NCBI GenBank assembly: GCA_029215795.1
Contig: JARDYH010000003.1
Span: 91,420,609 to 91,484,608 of the forward strand
DNA length: 64,000 nucleotides
Origin: Anniella stebbinsi
Taxonomy: Eukaryota > Chordata > Lepidosauria > Squamata > Anniellidae
Direction: 5' to 3'
Shown here: piece after piece, positions 22,816 to 36,782 of the stretch
How the letters are laid out: each line of letters begins with the position of its first letter
How positions within the stretch are numbered: position 1 is the first letter of the stretch
Program-made: the position numbers and the translations under genes
The notes under the pieces: generated by a model
The model's input: only the letters and a program-made list of their open reading frames with translations
Told to the model about the DNA's origin: nothing
The model's database searches: none

Positions 22816-25800
22816 CTGGAAAGGAAATACAAGAAACATTTTTTTAGGGCTACATCCAACAGTGGCTGTGTTACACCAAATTTGGGAATGGTTGATATTT
22901 ATATGTGAAGTCTTGAATGAATCTGAATGTCTGGAAATAGATATTAATATCCCTACTGTTTGGGCGAACACCAGTAAATACTGCCAATCACTTTTAGTGA
23001 CTGTCAGGATTCACCAGCGCATTTTGAAGAATTCTGATGTTCACACATTTTTCTGTCTCATCCACAGAGGCAAGACATCACTTGATGTTGCAGCAAATGA
23101 ACAAGGAACACATATGTGGTGAACCGACTTTGAATCAAAGTGGCTAAGAACAATAGTCACACTTCTGAAATGCAGAATTTCAAAGGGACAAATCTTTAAA
23201 GTGGGGTAACTCTGGGGAGTTAATAAAGCCAGTGTAGTGTAATGGCTAATGATATGAGCCATGCACTAGGTGGCCTTAGGGTGGCTGCAGACGAAGGGCT
23301 CCCAGCACTACCAATGAGGAGGCACTGAGCAGTTATTCCGTCATTTTCTCCTTATCTGATTTTCTGTGGGAATAAAAAAGATGAGAGCTGTGGGGAAAAT
23401 GGAAGAGTTACGAGTCAAAGATGATGATGTCTGGAACCCCTGTAAAATTCCATGATTGAGGCAGGATGTTGGCAGGATAAAAACCTTGTCTAGAAGCACC
23501 CTTACGCAAAATAAAAAGGCATAACATAAAGAAAGAGGGCAGTACGAGATGCCAAAATCCAACGAAAGCAGAAGCATAACTCAAGTGGTGCTACAAAACA
23601 TTCATTTATAATAGAAGCACTCAAGATAATTTGCGATGGCTGGTACATTTCATGTCTGAGGCGCCATTTGGAAGTAACACTGAAGTATGGTAGTGTTATG
23701 CTGAATGAGCCCCTGGCTTGTATACTCCCCCTTCCATTTCCTACTCTGGTATGGCTGCAAGGAGAAGATCGGAAATATGTTCTTTTGTTTTCAGATCAAC
23801 ATTCTGTTTCCAACACTTGCCAGCCAGATGCTCCGGTTGAGCCATGAGAAGTTAATTATATGTACTATTTAAATGTTAGCTAATTGGTATTATTAAGAAC
23901 ATAAGGAGAGCCATGCTGGATCAGACCAAAGCCTATCAAGTCCAGCGTCCTATTTCCCATGGTGGCCCACCAGATGCCTATGGCAATGACCCTCTCATGC
24001 TGTTGTTCCCCAGCAACTGATATGGAGAGGCACGCTGCTGGAAGCAATTCACAGTCATTAAGACTAGTAGCTCTTGATATCCTTATCCTCCGTGGATTTG
24101 TCTAATCCCCTTTTAAACTCATCTAAATTGGTAGTCATCATTACTTATGGTAGCAAATTCCATAGCTCAACTATGCACTGTGTGAAGAAGCACTTTAATT
24201 TTGTCTGTTCTAAACTTTCCACCATTCAGGCCCATTGGATGACCCCAGGTTCTAATATTGTGAGAGATGGAGGAAAACGTCATTCTATCCACTTTCTCCA
24301 TACCATGTTTGGAGAGATCATTTTGGATAATTTGATGTCATCCACAAACCCGGCCACCTTGCTCCTCACTCCTAACTTTAACTCATTTATAAATGAGTTA
24401 AAAAGCACCTGTCCCAATACAGATTATTTGGTGGGACCCCATTGTGAGAACTGACCAATTATTCCTACTGTCTGCTTCCTGTTCTTTAAACCGTTATTGA
24501 TCCATAAGAGAACCCTTCCTCTTATCCCATGACTGTTAAGCTTACTCAGGATGACGTTAAATTGTTTAACTAGTTTGTGAAATCACTAAACAAAAATAAC
24601 ACCCAACAACACTGTTGATGAAACTAGGATCCCTAAAACAACAATGCACGCATAATGTGTTGAGTTATTTATGCACATGGGCAAACATGGATGAACCAGA
24701 TTGTTTGAACGCACAGTGTGGGTTTGATGTAACTTGAGATGCAGTAAGCAATAAGGAAACTGTTTATACATCACATCACAGAATGCTGGACTAGATGGAC
24801 CTTACTATGTTCTTAATGCATCCAAGAGTGGGTCTTTGGGTTGTGCTGAACATTGCTTGCCATACTCCACCTCATATACACTAAAATCTCCATGCTCCCT
24901 TCACTGAAATCCCAAAAGCCCAATAATACCATATTTTAATGTATTAATTGACTGGGTTTTTCTAGTCTGGATTGCATCAACATTGCTGTTTGTGTCTGTG
25001 TGATGTAAACGCTACCTTCCAATTAGTTAAAATGTTGGATATTGTTTAATAATAATAATAATAATAACAACAACAACAACAACAACAACAACAATAATAA
25101 TAATAATAAATTTATTTATTTCTAACCCGCCTCTCCCTCCGGATTGAGGCGGGGAACAACATCAAAATATAAAATACACAAAACTGATTAAAAGCACATA
25201 AAACCAACACATTAAAATACCAATAAAATACCAATAAAACACTTAAAATTCATCTGGGTAGGCCTGCCAGAAGAGATCAGTCTAATAATAATATATTTAA
25301 TAATATATAATATATTAATAATAATAAATATATAAATAATAATATAAATATATAAATAAATTATTTATAAATATATAAATAATGTATATATATTTATATT
25401 AAGAATATAATCAGAGCCCTGATAGGTAAGACCAAAGATCCATCAATATAGTTTAGCATAAACTTTCTAACTGCTGGTTTCTACCAGGATTCGCACAAGC
25501 AAGACATGCAGGCAATAACTGTCTCCATTCTTTGTCCCCAACGTTTAATATTCAGAAGCATACAGCCTCTGAATAGGATGGTTCTATATAGCTATCGTGA
25601 CTAATAGCTGCTGACTAAGTTGTCTACGTCTTTTTAAAAGCCATTTAAGTTATTGGCAGCAAATCCCATAAGTGAATTAAGCATTGTATGAAGGGGAAAA
25701 AAAACCCTGCTTTCTTTTGTCTGTCATGAATCTACTGCCAACCAATCTCACTGGATGACCCCACTTTTTAGCATTATGAGAAGGTGAACGAATTCTCTCT

Positions 25801-28800
25801 ACTCCGTATCGCCGTCATTTCTTTTTCAGCTTCTTATATATCCATCAGCAACATGACATGGTTGATAACGTGTTTCTTTAAATAAAGAGTTCCCTTTTTT
25901 GTGGTCACAGCATGAGCCAACTATCAATACAAAAGCAGTTTCGTGACCTTGATGTTCCAAGCGTGTGCATCTTGATAAAATCCATAGGCCAGGTATATTT
26001 GTCTTCCACCTCCTGTATGAATCAATCTTCCTGTTTGTGACTCAATTTTTTTTCCCGGGGGGGGGGGGTGGGAAATAGCCAGGTTTATTGACGATATTTG
26101 AAGCAATTGCATATGTTCTGCCCTCAAACTAAGTCAAAATGCCCAGGATTTTATATTGCCGACTACGTTGAATGAGTATATTGTGAAAGTTAAAACAAAC
26201 AAACCAAAAACCAGGGGAGGGGCAATTTTAACTGAATTCTGTACTTTTGGTAATAAGGTTGCAGTTAGAAAAATGAGGGCAGGTGCTTTTTTCTTTTAAA
26301 AAATGCATAGGAAAAGGTGCAGCTAACAACAAAGGACCAAACTAGGCAGGTTTTATAAATGAAAAATGCAGCTGTGATGGGTAGGGAATGATTTGGATTG
26401 AGGCTGGAGGGGGAAGGGGTTAGCCCTTCTAGGTGAACCCTGGGGGTGGGGGGTGGGGAACATGTCTAACAAAAAATTCTTAAAGCACATTTGCTAACAA
26501 TAGCTGTGTGCCCAAGTTGATGTAGTTCCTAAAAGTCTTGTCTCCTCTTACCTTGGCATAAATCATACACATTATGAAGTTAATGGAGTTCGTATGGATT
26601 CATGTTAGGATGGTGTTTCCCAAGATTCTGATAGCTGAGGCCTGGGTTGGCCCAAGTAGGCAGTGAGCCTGCTTTTTCAGGCGGCAGATAAGCAATGGGG
26701 GGTAAGCAACAGCAAGATGTTGGAGGCCAGAGCACAGTATGCCAGGCAGCCTGCCCTGCATCCTCTTAGGTAACCTGCTGCCCTCAAGTATGGTGGAGAA
26801 CCCTTTTCCATCACCACTGTTGATTCAACTGCCAGTCTGGTTGGCTTCTATACATGGAATATAGGTGGGGACATCTTGTCTTTCGCCTCAGGCAGCAAAA
26901 TATCTTTGGCCAGCCCTCACTGAGGAGAAATTCTATTCTGAATTAAAAATGGAGCAAGCTTCAGCCTTGTACACTCAAGGTGCATAAGAGTAACAATGAG
27001 AGTGGCCTCGGAGAACCCATTCTCTACTATGTACCATTGCTCTGGCCGTAGCTTCTCTGAGGGCAGATAATTCTGGCACATGTCTGCTTCACAAGTGATT
27101 GAATGATCCAATCGCATCTGCTCCCCCACCCCTGCTAAAAGCAGAGGTACAACAGAATTAGCCATCACCCAGTGGAGCCAACTCTGTGACTGGAACTGTG
27201 AGCTCAAAGGAGCCTTCAATTATTTAACTCATTAGCACTAGCAGTAAGTTCTCTTGGGCCACAATAATATGCTCCATCTTGCTCCAATCCTAATTCAGTT
27301 ATACAAAGTTCCATGTCAACATAAGCTATTATGATCTATTATCAGGACCGTCTCTACTATAAGGAAGAGTGAGTCAGTTGCTTCAGGCAGCAGATGCTGG
27401 GGGGGGGGGGGCGCAGGTAGCAGCTACAGAGTATTGGAGGACAGAAGGGTGTGTATGTGTGTGGTGACCTATCCTATGCCCCCTACACTAGCCTGCTGCC
27501 CTCAGGCATGGTGGAAGATGCTGTTTTGTCACCAGTGTTGAAATAAGATTCAACTGCTAATCCAGTTGACTTCTATACATGGAATGGGAGGGCATACCAT
27601 GTTGCCCTTTACCTCACGCAACAAAATGTCTTCAATTATAATTACTGAGAGTTTACATGTTATGTAAACAAAGTTCAAGACTATTTGTTCTAGGCTATTT
27701 TATTTCATATAAGAAGAGGAGGAGGATCTTTGTTATCTACATTCAACCTCATGCACTAGCCACCTAAATTAGAAGATCAGCCCTGGAGAAAATATTCTAG
27801 ACCCTTCTGGGTTGGATCCAATATTGACAGGTTTAAATATCACACCAGGCATCAAAAAATAAGGGACCTGTGTTGGGTTCTATGTGGGCATCATGTTTAA
27901 ACAAAGGGTCATCTCAACTAAACTAAGGGAAATAGCACCCTCCCAAATTTCCGAGATGCTCAATTATTTCTAAGTTAGCATATGTAGATATACATTAGCA
28001 TAATGCAAATTTTATGTAGATTTGAATCCTATGGGCCTGGCACCTGATTCATTTAAGAGCCTAGCAATGTGCCTTATGGAAGATCTGTCAGTCTATCAAT
28101 GGCTATTTGTCATAATGCCTCTATGGAGCCTCAAGGTTTCGTGGCAGTATTCCACTGAATAGTAGTCACTGGCGAACAATGGCAGGAGGTGGTGACTGCC
28201 CTCATGTCCTGCTTGTGGGCTTCTGAGAGGCATCTGGTTGGCCACTACAGGAAACTGGACACTGGACTACATAGGTCTTTGGTCTGATCCAGCAGGGCTC
28301 TCCTTATGTCCTTATGGTGTGCAAAAATCATACCTCTCACATGCAAAATTTAGGTCATCAACCACTTTAAAACATATATAAGCAGCCTTCAAAGCAATCC
28401 TTCAAGACACAGACAATCATATGACCATTTAGGCAAGAGCTATTACCCTGCTAATGTTTAGTGCATGCTTTCAGCGAGTGGAGGGGCAGAACATTTTCCA
28501 CATGTCAAATTAAGGAGAATGGGGTTGGGTGATCAAAGCAGTTTAGGAAGGACCACACGGTAACCCTGAGATCCCATCAGCAGATGAGTCATATGACAGA
28601 CCCAGAAGCAATTCCAAAATTGCACACATGTCAGAGCCAAGGAGCTTGAGATAAGCACAGCCTGGCAATTGCAAGACAAACAGAAAGAAGAAGAGAAAGG
28701 GTTGTGTTGGACTGTGAATGATTTCTCAAGCATGTTTCTCTTTCAGTTTCACTGCCCAAAAAAACGAAACGAAAATCAAGACATGAAGCAAAACTCTAAT

Positions 28801-31800
28801 CATACTTTGATATGGTGTACATGCTATCAAGAGAGGACTGCGTATATATTCATTTAAACAATAATTTTGGTGCCACAGAAACTGGCGCTCTGAGCCAAAA
28901 AGCCAACCGTCTGCAAATATAGCCCACAAGGCTGCCAGTGGCTGTCAAAACATGTAATTCTGGCATAGGGCAGGGAAAGCCTCCGATATACCATTCCACA
29001 GGAGTGACCCATTTTTCAAAAGCCACCAGGAACACTGATATGCAGAGGGTGCTTCTTTCAAAATGGTGCCAGGTTACTTGTTATTTGGGATGCAGCAGCC
29101 TTAGTGTTACAGGTTGAAGGGAGGTGGGAGGTGGACGCTTGCTACAAACACCAACACCATTCACTGCTCCTCCCTTGAAACCCCTGCCCCAACAACAACA
29201 CCTCACAGAGGAGCACGTACAACATTTTGCTTCCACTGAGCAGGAAGTAAGAAAACAGAGCCTCACTGGTGAGTAACAATCAACCAGGATCTCTTTCTCC
29301 CTTATCAACCTGCTCAGTCATTGAGGTAATCTGAGAGCATGTTCCTGGTGGTTCCACATGAACCTAAGGTCCTATTGGAGTCCTCCAGGAGAAGAGCCTT
29401 CAGTGTGGTAGCCCCTTCCTATGGAATTCCCCGTCTCTGCAAGCCAGGCAGGTGCCAATGTTATATTGCTTTCAGTGCCTTCTGAAAATATTGTTGTTCC
29501 AGGAAGCTTTCCCTGAATGACCGGCCATGGTTTTATCTGAACCTTGTTCTTTTAAAAAATGTAATTTTAATGACGTTTTTATTCTTTTATTTCTTCACCG
29601 CTTCGAAATCTTCAGATAAGGAGCAGTATATCAATTTTGTAAATAAAATAATAAATCAATGGTTGGCTACACAGTCCAGTTAAAATGTGTGAACTTCTAC
29701 AAGGCGCTAAACTCTCCAATCTGCATGTATTTGCCTACTTTAAAAAAATATTCTGCTTTTGTTAGTCATGAGACAATATAGCAAGGGGCAATGTAAGTCA
29801 CCAATGCCCACACCCTCTGATCTCTGGAAATCACTCCTCTGGCTTTGGAGATTAAAAAAATATGCTAGGGAAAAAGGAACAAAATGAAGCAATGTACCTT
29901 GATGGCAAACTGCATGCAGGTCTTCTCATCTGGTTGGTAAGAAATGCAAATCATTACTAGTCCCAGTATGGCCACCACACAGACCTACAAAAGATAAAGT
30001 GAATTAAATTTATTAAATTAAATTAAATTTTAAGAACTGTGCTTGGGAAGAGAGAGGGGAGGAAGGCTGTATCAGACCAAACCATCTCATTTCCAATACA
30101 AAATATTTATTATTTCATTTCTTAATTTGAGTTATATAGGCTGTCTAATATAAAAACTCACAAAAACATTAAAGAATACAATACAATCTAAAAATAGAAT
30201 ATCCAAGCACAAATAATTGCAGGATAAAAGTACTTTAATCAGCAAAAATAAAATGGATGTACTATTGATATAGCAGCCCAAATATACAATACAGTACAAT
30301 TCAAGAGTTCAGAGTTTAAATACACTGCTTAAAAGGCTGGTGTGAATAAGATCCTCACCTGCTGTTGAAAAGATAACATAACAAAGGCACCAAGCGAGTC
30401 TCTCTGGGGAGGCCATTCCACAGGCCGGGTGCCACCAATTAGAAGGCTCTGTCCTCACATAAGCAGCCCTTCTGCCATTATTGTCAATGGAAATGTGGAT
30501 TTATATCACTATCTACATCATGACGTTAATTTGAGCCCTATTAAACTAGCTGGACACATCTGATGGGGAATGGGCATCCACATCTAAGGCTAGCAGTTGT
30601 TAGATGTGCCTAGTTGCCAGCAATTCTTGCTGAATTTGGGGCTGTAGGGAAAGGCTATCAGTGGCTACTAATCCTGATAGCTCATGGAACCATAAAATGC
30701 AGTTAGTTGCCATGTATCTGGGATTTTCCTTCTCTTTTCTCCTAACACAAGGTTATGACAGAGCTAAAGTATTACTGCTCCAAAGGCTTAAGGACACTGA
30801 GATGCAATCTCAGCTGGCTGAGATCAAGACTTGCCAGTCTAATAATTTCTATGCTCCTTTACTCCTTTGTATTTATCTTTTCCAAAATACCTTGTAGATT
30901 TACCAAATATTAAAATAAGGGTAGCCTTTACTCGGGCAAGATTAAATGTTCTTCTGCTGGCAGATTGGGTGGGTCGGCATAAGGGAGTTCCTAAGAAGGA
31001 TAGAGAATGCAGTTGTAATTCTGTATCAACTGAAGATACTATTCATGTACTCCTAGAATGCTCTATGTATAACGATCTCAGAACCAAATATATTTATCCA
31101 TTGTTAAGTTCACTAAAGGGTAGGCCATCTCTTGTTAAGGCATGTTTCTTATTGTCTGATGTTGAGAAGTATGTATCCTTTAGAACTTCTAAATTCCTTA
31201 TCAATGCTCTACAAATACGTGCCACAAAGTTTAAAGATTGTATGGAAAATGATCCAGCTCTTATTGGTTTACTAGCAGAGTTTTAATTGTATAGAGTGTT
31301 TTTTTCCTCCTTTGTAATTGTGCATAATGGCAATTTGCTAAGACACAATAAAGTATGTTCTGTTCTGTTAGCTATGTGCAATCTTTAGCAGCAGAGGAAG
31401 TAATCCCAAGTACACCAGTTGTTGGAGAACATGGGTGGGTGATCTCGCACGGCCCTTCTTATGTTCCTATGTTCACAGGTTTTTAATGCACTAGGAGAAC
31501 CTATAAATCCTTTTTGTCCTTCCCAAGACCATGGTAAGGACAAAGAAAGGGGTATATCTACCGTGGACAATGATGGCTCTATCACACCACCTTAACAGTA
31601 CAGTCTTATGGATATCTACTTGAAAAGAAGTCCCACTGAATTCAATGGGGCTTTACTCCCTAGTAAGTGTGCTTAGAATTGTAGCCATGCAGTGCAATTC
31701 TAAGCATGTTTCCTCAGAAATAAATCTCCTGAAGTTCAATGGGACTTACTCCCTGATACATGTGCTTAGAATTGTAGTCTCCGAAAATCGATCTGCTGTA

Positions 31801-34800
31801 AAGAGCCATCAGAATCAAGTTAAATCCTATCTGAATCTTCCCCTTCGAGTGTCATAATCCCTACTGTTATTTTCTTGAGAGTATAAATTTAGTGTACCAG
31901 GACAGTTTTCCATGTCCAGCTATGGATTTCTCATCAGAACTTCAGTGGTTAAAAAACAGATCACTTGGCCATGAAAGTTTCGTTTCATGTAATTTCAGGA
32001 ACTTAGTTTGCCTGAGAACACAGCTAAAAAACATACCAGTATGTTATTTACTCTCTTTTTCTGTCACGTGCATTTATATTCTGGTCTTCCCATTTATTTG
32101 TCTTTATATATTGTCGACAGGAGAAGCTAACAGGGTTGTCAAGGGAAAAATACTATTAATGGTGAGGGTCCATCAGGGGCTGTCCTTCCTACGCCCTTAA
32201 CAGAACTACTGCTTTCCTGGTTTAATCCTCTACGTCCTTGTTCTCTACCATCTCCATGACACTTTTAATTCAATTAACATCCGCATAATGCTCAAGTCTT
32301 AAAATGAGATCATATCTAGCTACAGTCAAATGATAAATAAACTTTGGACAACCACAGAAGTAGCTGAAGAGCTGTACTACAGATATAACAGGCTGAAAAT
32401 ACTCTGAGCTAGTTCACAGAGGGCCCACGGTGTCCAAGTCCTAAGTACAGGGAGGCAGGGGAGGGACATCCACTGATCTACCATAGATGTGGAACATCTA
32501 CATAACCCGTCCTTGCAGAAATTGCAGGGCTACAGCCACCCACTGACTGATCTGACTGACAGGAATATTTAAAATCAGGCTTGTCTTTCAACTTGCCGTT
32601 TCCAAGGGGGCTTCCTATAGTACCGTAAAATCCAAATTACCATAGCAAATAAACAAACATGCAAACGAAACCAAAGGTGGTCTACAAAAGGCAGTAGCAA
32701 ATAGGCACACCAAAGCAATACAAGAAGTGCAGAAGCTCGTGAATTGAAAGCCCGAGTCTCAAAACCTGGCATCTGAAAGCCGAGAACATTGGGGATGATG
32801 GCCAGCTCTCCTCGTTTACAGAGGACAATCCTCTGTTTGAAGGGGTGTCCAGTCTGGTTTAAAGAAGAACTATTGTCTGACAACAGTTAACACCTGAACA
32901 GGCAGGCACACAGGTAACCTGGTCTGTCTTCCACTCTATGGTGAGATGTAATGTATTTCTATTTAAATTACAATAATTATTTCTAAGTTTGCATCTATAC
33001 ATATAAATTAGCATATGCAACTGATGCAAATCACTGTCATTTTTTGGTGCTTTGTAAGTGGCCATCCTGGGTAGACCTAGAAGCCTTTTTATAAGAGTAA
33101 ACCTAATGCTTATAAAGTATGGTCAATTTCTGTTAAAAGTCTAGCCATTAGACTATGGCTGAATTCACACAACACGATAGTCAATGGTGGGGTAATAATC
33201 AACTTTACAGTTGTTCATCTAGGGGGTACTCCCTACACAACATGGTAATAATTAATCAACCATGGTGTGGATTAGGATCAGCACTGAGTTGACTATGGCA
33301 GCATTCGGACGACACAATAGTCAATACAACTGACGATTGTTTCCTCCTCACCCCAGTGGCTTATTGTGTCATCCGAATTCAGCCATTGTCTGTTCATGCA
33401 ATCCAATTTACACTTACTGGGAAGTAAACCTCATCGAATACATTGAGACTTACTTTTGTGCAAACATTACTTGGATTGTGCTGTATCGATTGGTAAGTAG
33501 GTTGGAGAAAGGGCTATAAATTCTATACTCTTCCTGCCTCTTGGACCCACTTCTCAGAGGTGCAGTAAGCCTGTGTCTGGGCTGAATCACTTCACATTCC
33601 CCACACATAGGACTTAAAAGGCCTGTTCAGAGTTAATGACAAACTACACATAGTTTGGCTTTCTATGAACAAGCCCTGAGGAGAGTCAGGCTTACTGGCT
33701 TCACCCTCCACTTTACTCTTCCCCTCGTGTGCAACTCCTGACCTGTGTTTGCACCAAATCATAGTTCGCCTGTTCATCTGAATGGGCAACCTATAGTTTA
33801 TGCTTGCTTGAAAACCCAGATCGCAAACCAGGGCTTGATTGTGCTTCGCCGGCAAGCACAATGATAGTTTGCATGTTCAGACGAACTGGCAAAATATGGT
33901 TCCTACAAACAAGGATCAAAACCCTAGAGACAGGGTGGAAGCTGTATGCTCTGGGATGTCCAATGTATGGCCCACAGCTACCAATATTTCCATAGACACA
34001 CTCTTAATATCTGCCAGTCCTCCCTTGCTTATTGATCTTTTTTGAAAGGGTTTCTTTTTTAATAATAATAAAAAAAGTAACTGGGAAGCCTGCATGCTCA
34101 AAGCAAAGCACTGGCCTCCTGTGCCATCTTTATTGGAGGGGCCATAGCTCAGTGTAATACGGAAAAACCAAAAACAAAAGGAGAGAGTCCAAACCAGATC
34201 AGAAAAAAGTGAAACAGGTTCTCAGGATGCAAATAATTTATTTTCACAAAACGGGGCTCCGTGAAAATTAATTATTTGCATCCTGAGAATCTGTTTTTCC
34301 TTTTTCTGACTCAGTGTAACAAGGTATATGCTTTGCATGGAGATGGTCGCAGATTTGATTCCCAGCTTCTCCAGGGCTGCCTCTACATGAGAGGTTTAAA
34401 GCTCTTTCCAGTCTCATTAAAAAATTTACCTCTACATGAGCAGGGCGCAAATCGGGAGTTGAGGCGCATTATCTATTCGATTATGCGCATTATCGAATGC
34501 GCGTTAAACCGCGAGTTTTAATTTGCGGCTGCAGTTAATGCGCCTTACCGCCGTGTAAACATGTGATTCTCCGCATGTCAACAAGTTTAAAGCGCGTTTC
34601 GGTCGACCCGTAATGCACTTCGCCGCCTCTCGTACAGAGGTATTAGGAGTAAATGCGCTTCCGCAAATATGCGCATAATCGGGCAGCCAGGCACCAAAGC
34701 GAATCCTTCTAGAGGGGGTCCAGGAAGGGCAAGGAAAGGAATCCTGCCTGAAACCCTGGAGAGCCGCTGCCAGTCAGTGTGGACAATACTGGGCAAGATG

Positions 34801-35786
34801 AACCAATGGTCTGACTCAGAATAAGGCAGCTTCTATTTCCAAGAACGCCTCTGAGCTCTAGAGACATTCTTAGAAAATAAACATGATGGGTGGCTGTTTT
34901 GTCGTCATATGTCTTTTGCCTGTGTGCATGCGTTTGTGATTCGCTGAGCATCACCAGTTTACCTTCTGCGAAAGTGGTATTTGGTTGTGCTTTGTGAGGA
35001 CCGATATAATTTGGGAAAGAGACCCTCTGCCTTGTGTGCAGTTCCTTGGCCAAGTTACTTATCTCTGAGCCTCGTCGGTTTGCTGTTAGTGAAATGGAAG
35101 TTGAAGCAGAAAACTGTGGGTAGTTTTGTATTTTGGAGCTTAGACCCAGCCTCTGTACTTAGGTTCTTTGGAAAGTTACTTTTCTTTGAATTTCACAAGT
35201 TTGCCTTATGGGAAATGGGTGTTTCTGATTGGCTACACACGCCATGGCAGCCATTTTGTAAGTGGGACCCCCCCCCCCCTCATTGCAGCCATTTTTGGAG
35301 AATGCCAATAACACCTCCTCAAAATTCCAAATGTGCCCACCAATCCCAAAAGTTTGGGGGACTCCTGGGTTAGCATTATGTTTTAACGGGTCCTAAATGT
35401 CAGGAAAAAGGATTCTAGCTTCTGACATACTCATGCTGTTTGTGCTAGGAATTTTATTTTATTTTATTTTGTGGGATGGAAAAGCATTCAATCACGCAAA
35501 CCCACAGAGAAAAAAATCTAACTGCAAATATCCAGATTTTGTCAGTAAAATAAAATAGGGAAATTGAGGAAATGTTTTCTAATTGCTGCATTTATTCTGC
35601 TATCAATTTTGGGAAGTTGTATGGATTTTTTGTAACGATAGCACCCTAGATTCCTTTGTGCTGCCCTTGAACTGACTTATTTATGACCTAGAAAGTGTGG
35701 AAGGCAAGAGATTGTTAAACCATAAATTAACTCATACATTTATTCTTGAATTTTTGAATCTTATTACAGGAAGTCAAGTTTTACAA

Positions 35787-35840
<54 letters not shown>

Positions 35841-36750
35841 ATGAATCCAGTTCCATTTTTTGCATGCTGAGAACATTTTGCTCACACTGGTTCACCGGCT
35901 AAATTCTCCTTCATTCATGCTAATGGACTACAGCACTTGATTTTCAGCATGGAACATTGTGACAGTTTTTCCACTAATAAAGCAAAGACCTTTTCAATAA
36001 ATCAGCCTCTATTTAACACATTAGCACTCTCCCTTCACTCTTCTGTCATAGTATGTTAGCAGCAGTCACGGGGACAAAGTCACCCCTGAGGTAATCCCAA
36101 TTGGGATTCACAAGAATGAGATTAGTCTATCGTCTCTAGCTAACTCCCCCGAAATGGTCTTGAGAATATGTTTCAGAGTCCTTCTATGGCTGGCAGAGTG
36201 GAATGTTAGTCAAATACTGGTGCCAGGGGGAGGAAGCGCACTTGAGTGGGATGTTGCTAAAACCAGCACTTGCTGATATTTTGCACCATGTCTCTATGTT
36301 CCGCTAGACTGCCAAGAAAGGAACCATTGCTCATTTCTGTCTGAATAAGCGAATGCCAGAATGAAGCACAGGCTGCTCTAGAAAAGGAGCACAGACTGGA
36401 ATACAAACATCTCATTTTGGGAGCCAGACATATGATATCCATTCCCAATTCTGCCTCCTCTCCCCCCCCCCCCCCCGCGGTTCGTAATGCTGCCAAATCT
36501 GTATGCTGACCGTATCTGTTTAAAAGTTGGTTAGTAAAATTAAGTGGGGTACTTTGATTTAAGCACACAAGGTGTTGCCAGACTTTTGGTTCTTTTATGC
36601 TGTCCTGATAGGTTCCAGGGAACACCTGTGTACAAGCAGGGTAATCACATTTATGGCTGGAGTCAAGGATGCCACTAACCCATGAACGCTCACTTAAAGA
36701 TTAGCCGTGAGGGAGGGGATGAAACCAATTCTAGTGCATGTGGGAACACT

Positions 36751-36782
<32 letters not shown>

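Larger units (their letters stand above)
22816..29897 (-). other. SSPN: SSPN intron 2
   Basis: This is a 7.1-kb phase-0 intron between exons 2 and 3. It holds CR1-like LINE pieces (23895-24560, 24775-24815, 25403-25905, 28085-28316), an L2-like tail with a trinucleotide tract (25049-25275), an AT-rich tract (25284-25402), two hAT-like elements (26632-26913 and 27340-27640), a SINE head fragment at 23228-23280 and an L2-like end (29340-29655). No further exon is recognised. Confidence 0.85.
34138..34836 (+). mobile_element. tRNA-derived SINE, sense, carrying two later insertions
   Basis: The SINE head GGGGCCATAGCTCAGTGTAA (A-box region) is at 34138-34157. The B-box part GATTTGATTCCCAGCTTCTC follows at 34350-34370. 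The body resumes at 34719 with TCCAGGAAGGGCAAGGAAAG, CCTGGAGAGCCGCTGCCAGT and TGAACCAATGGTCTGACTCA, ending ATAAGGCAGCTTCTATT. The two gaps are filled by a Penelope-like twin (34158-34309) and a CpG-rich MITE (34376-34718). Other copies of this SINE are at 9836-9985 and 39697-39873. Confidence 0.8.

Noticed and set aside
24074..24454. 126-codon plus-strand frame
   Set aside because: It is the antisense strand of a CR1-like LINE fragment.
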